Under the pieces are notes generated by a model. The model worked only from the letters and a program-made list of their open reading frames with translations, made no database searches and was not told the origin of the DNA. A stretch of DNA of 64,000 nucleotides from NCBI GenBank assembly GCA_946811185.2, contig OX328103.1:1984001-2048000 (forward strand). Reading direction: 5' to 3'. The first letter of the stretch is position 1. Every line of letters starts with the position of its first letter. This stretch comes from Hippopus hippopus. Taxonomy: Eukaryota; Mollusca; Bivalvia; Cardiida; Cardiidae. This document shows positions 62,490-64,000 of this stretch, piece after piece. Made by a program: the position numbers and the translations under genes.

Positions 62490-62715
62490 CTCTTTGCAAC
62501 ACAATCCTGAGTTTTAACAACCTTTAGGAAGAACGAGCTTTTGAAAAGATTGTGAGCAGAGGAGAAAATGCTGGTTGCCAGCATTTTCTCCTTTTCTCAC
62601 ATTGTTTTCTAACCTTCCAAAAACAATTTCAATATTGAGTCACATATAATTTGTCCTCTGCAATATTCTTTCAGGTTGGACAAGTCTAAAATTATGTTGT
62701 TTGGTACAGAGTTAA
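62486..62715 (+). mobile_element. TTAA-MITE, forward
   Basis: Joined A end to A end with the previous copy; core tip GGTTGCC; TTAA shared with the next. Confidence 0.88.
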
Positions 62716-62948
62716 CCCTTTACTACATGGCAAAATTCTAGACATGTCAAAATTGAGAGCATTTTGTAGACAACAAATTTAACTTGTAACAAAAGATGAA
62801 ATAATTATATTGTCAAAAGGATAGAAAGCATTGAGAGAAAAGAAAAAAATGCTGGTAAAACCAGCATTTTCTTCTTTTCTCACAGTGTTTTCAAAAGCCT
62901 CTTATGTCAGGGTTCGTAAAAACTCCGGATTGTTTGGCAAAGGGTTGA
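62712..62948 (-). mobile_element. TTAA-MITE, reverse
   Basis: Third of the chain; core changed in step on both arms (GAGAGAAAAG, CTTTTCTCAC) with GGTAAAACC tip. Confidence 0.85.
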
Positions 62949-63415
62949 AGGACCCAAACTTTCACTTGCCTCTTATCTCCGTCACCTTAAAACAGTACCA
63001 AGGATCAAAGCGAAAAAACATAACATAAACAGATAAAAGATGAATATATTTTGGAATTTTAATGCGTCTCCATTAAACAGTCTAACTAAATTTCAATTCA
63101 TAATTTATCAGGGGCTTTATTTTTTCCGGATGTGCCATTTATCAAAAATGTTTCGAACATATGTAATCTTTCTATACATAGATAACTTTACCTAGCTATG
63201 ATGCTATTTAGCGGAATAATAGCGGAATAGAATTTGGAAGTATTGTCGGGGACCACCCAAATAATTATGGGTATTATCATAATTAATGACCGGGTTTAGG
63301 GAGGTTTGCTTCTCTGCTTATGTAAACTTCCGAAACTTCAACATTATTTTATCAAACTTTTCACAAGACAATTCTGCACCTTTTATCTTTATTGTGTGTG
63401 AGTCACTTTACCCCA
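62949..63415. other. Repeat-free stretch
   Basis: AT-rich; 63225-63310 has CGGGGACCACCC and GACCGGGTTTAGGG. Nothing assigned. Confidence 0.35.
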
Positions 63416-63614
63416 TTAACTCTTTACTAAACAACAAAATTTTAGATTTGTCCAAACTGAAAGCATTTGCAGACGACAAAATAAACATGACTCAAAAATT
63501 GAAACTTGACTTTAGAAGAGAAGAAAACCAGCATTTTCTCCTTTTCCCACAATGTTTTCAGAAGGCTTCTGCCTTTGGGTCGTAAAAACCAGGGATTGTT
63601 TGGTAAAGGGTTAA
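63416..63614 (-). mobile_element. TTAA-MITE, reverse, left core arm deleted
   Basis: GAAGAAAA joins directly to CCAGCATTTTCTCC; both TTAA ends kept. Confidence 0.85.
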
Positions 63615-63810
63615 CTCTTCACCAAACGACAACATTTTGGACCGGACCAAAATGAAAGCATTTGCAGACGACAATCTAAATGCGATGCTAATGATGAAAG
63701 TGTTTCATTTAAAGGGTAGAAAACATTGTGGGAAAAGTTGAAAATGCTGGTTACCACAAGCATTCTTTCTCCAGGTCATTAAAACTCAAGATTGTTTGGT
63801 TAAGGCTTAA
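63611..63810 (-). mobile_element. TTAA-MITE, reverse, right core arm deleted
   Basis: Shares TTAA with the previous copy; core cut after GCTGGTTACCACAAGC. Confidence 0.82.
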
Positions 63811-63842
63811 AAGCAGTGACTTGCTAAATATGACCTGTCTGG

Positions 63843-64000
63843 TTTTACTCTTTACCGAATGACTAAATTTTAGGCTTGCCCAAATTGTAAGCATTTGCAG
63901 GTGATAAAATAAATGTGACTGAAAAATCTAAATTTGATTAGGGAAGGGGAAAAAACATAGTGGGAAAAGGAGAAAATGCTGGTTATCAGCATTTTCTCCT
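63843..64000 (-). mobile_element. TTAA-MITE, reverse, cut by the window end
   Basis: TTTACTCTTTACCGAATG start; B arm and core to CATTTTCTCCT at the last base. Confidence 0.85.

Noticed and set aside
538..63560. A recurring peptide of the type ENIVGKGENAGYQHFLLFPQCFQK in dozens of short frames on both strands, which could look like a gene family
   Set aside because: It is the translation of the MITE core and its flanks. It appears on both strands at once, has no start or splice context, and the underlying DNA is palindromic.

Overview
The window is one block of AT-rich animal genomic DNA, most likely from a mollusc and probably a bivalve. That reading rests on a spalt-like (sall) zinc-finger exon, tRNA-headed SINEs with a shared 3' domain typical of molluscan V-SINEs, and a repeat with internal units of about 165 bp that I associate with bivalve genomes. 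I cannot name the species from sequence alone.

Only one protein-coding segment can be supported: an internal exon of a sall gene on the minus strand (23520-24644), with a good acceptor and donor. It carries the N-terminal C2HC finger and the glutamine-rich dimerisation segment of SALL proteins. The paired C2H2 fingers and the first coding exon were not found, so the rest of the window is probably long introns or flanking DNA of this gene. Most other open reading frames are repeat shadows.

By hand tally, roughly 35-40 % of the window is one family of short non-autonomous elements, called here the TTAA-MITE. It has about 140 copies and fragments. A full copy is about 225 bp: TTAA, a terminal repeat CYCTTTACCA, an 'A arm' (continuing as ACAATCCC, then GACCCTGAGGAAGAAG), a 65-bp near-perfect palindrome (the 'core': 32-bp arms ending GCTGGT and starting ACCAGC around one central base), then a 'B arm' (CTACCCTATCAAAGAC, GAGCCACATTTAATTTGTCG, GCAAATGCTTTCAATTTGGA) ending in TGGTAAAGRG and TTAA. 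'Forward' copies read A-core-B on the plus strand; 'reverse' copies read B-core-A. TTAA target duplications are shown directly where one copy has landed inside another and the host can be rejoined. Recombinant A-core-A and B-core-B copies, chains of copies sharing a single TTAA, and many half copies cut at the core are also present. The piggyBac-like assignment is inferred from the TTAA target and the terminal CC/CY; no transposase was seen.

Other layers are MITE-2 (TIR near GAGCCATGCTCTG), MITE-3 (palindrome around TAGATCAAGATCAGACTGCA), a hairpin element with TIR near TTCACAAACC, a CAGAGCTCC palindromic element, several SINEs, a GAGCTA-ended element, a four-unit tandem array of MITE-3 (35.26-35.88 kb) and a four-unit satellite of about 208 bp (60.84-61.65 kb). 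Several are nested in TTAA-MITEs with visible target duplications, which gives a relative insertion order.

Between the repeats lie repeat-free islands of 0.2-0.8 kb, notably 4.38-4.92, 7.56-7.74, 26.04-26.46, 31.98-32.48, 36.13-36.9, 46.4-46.74 and 47.25-47.74 kb. They have a different base texture and transcription-factor-like motifs, and are the best candidates for conserved regulatory DNA of sall.
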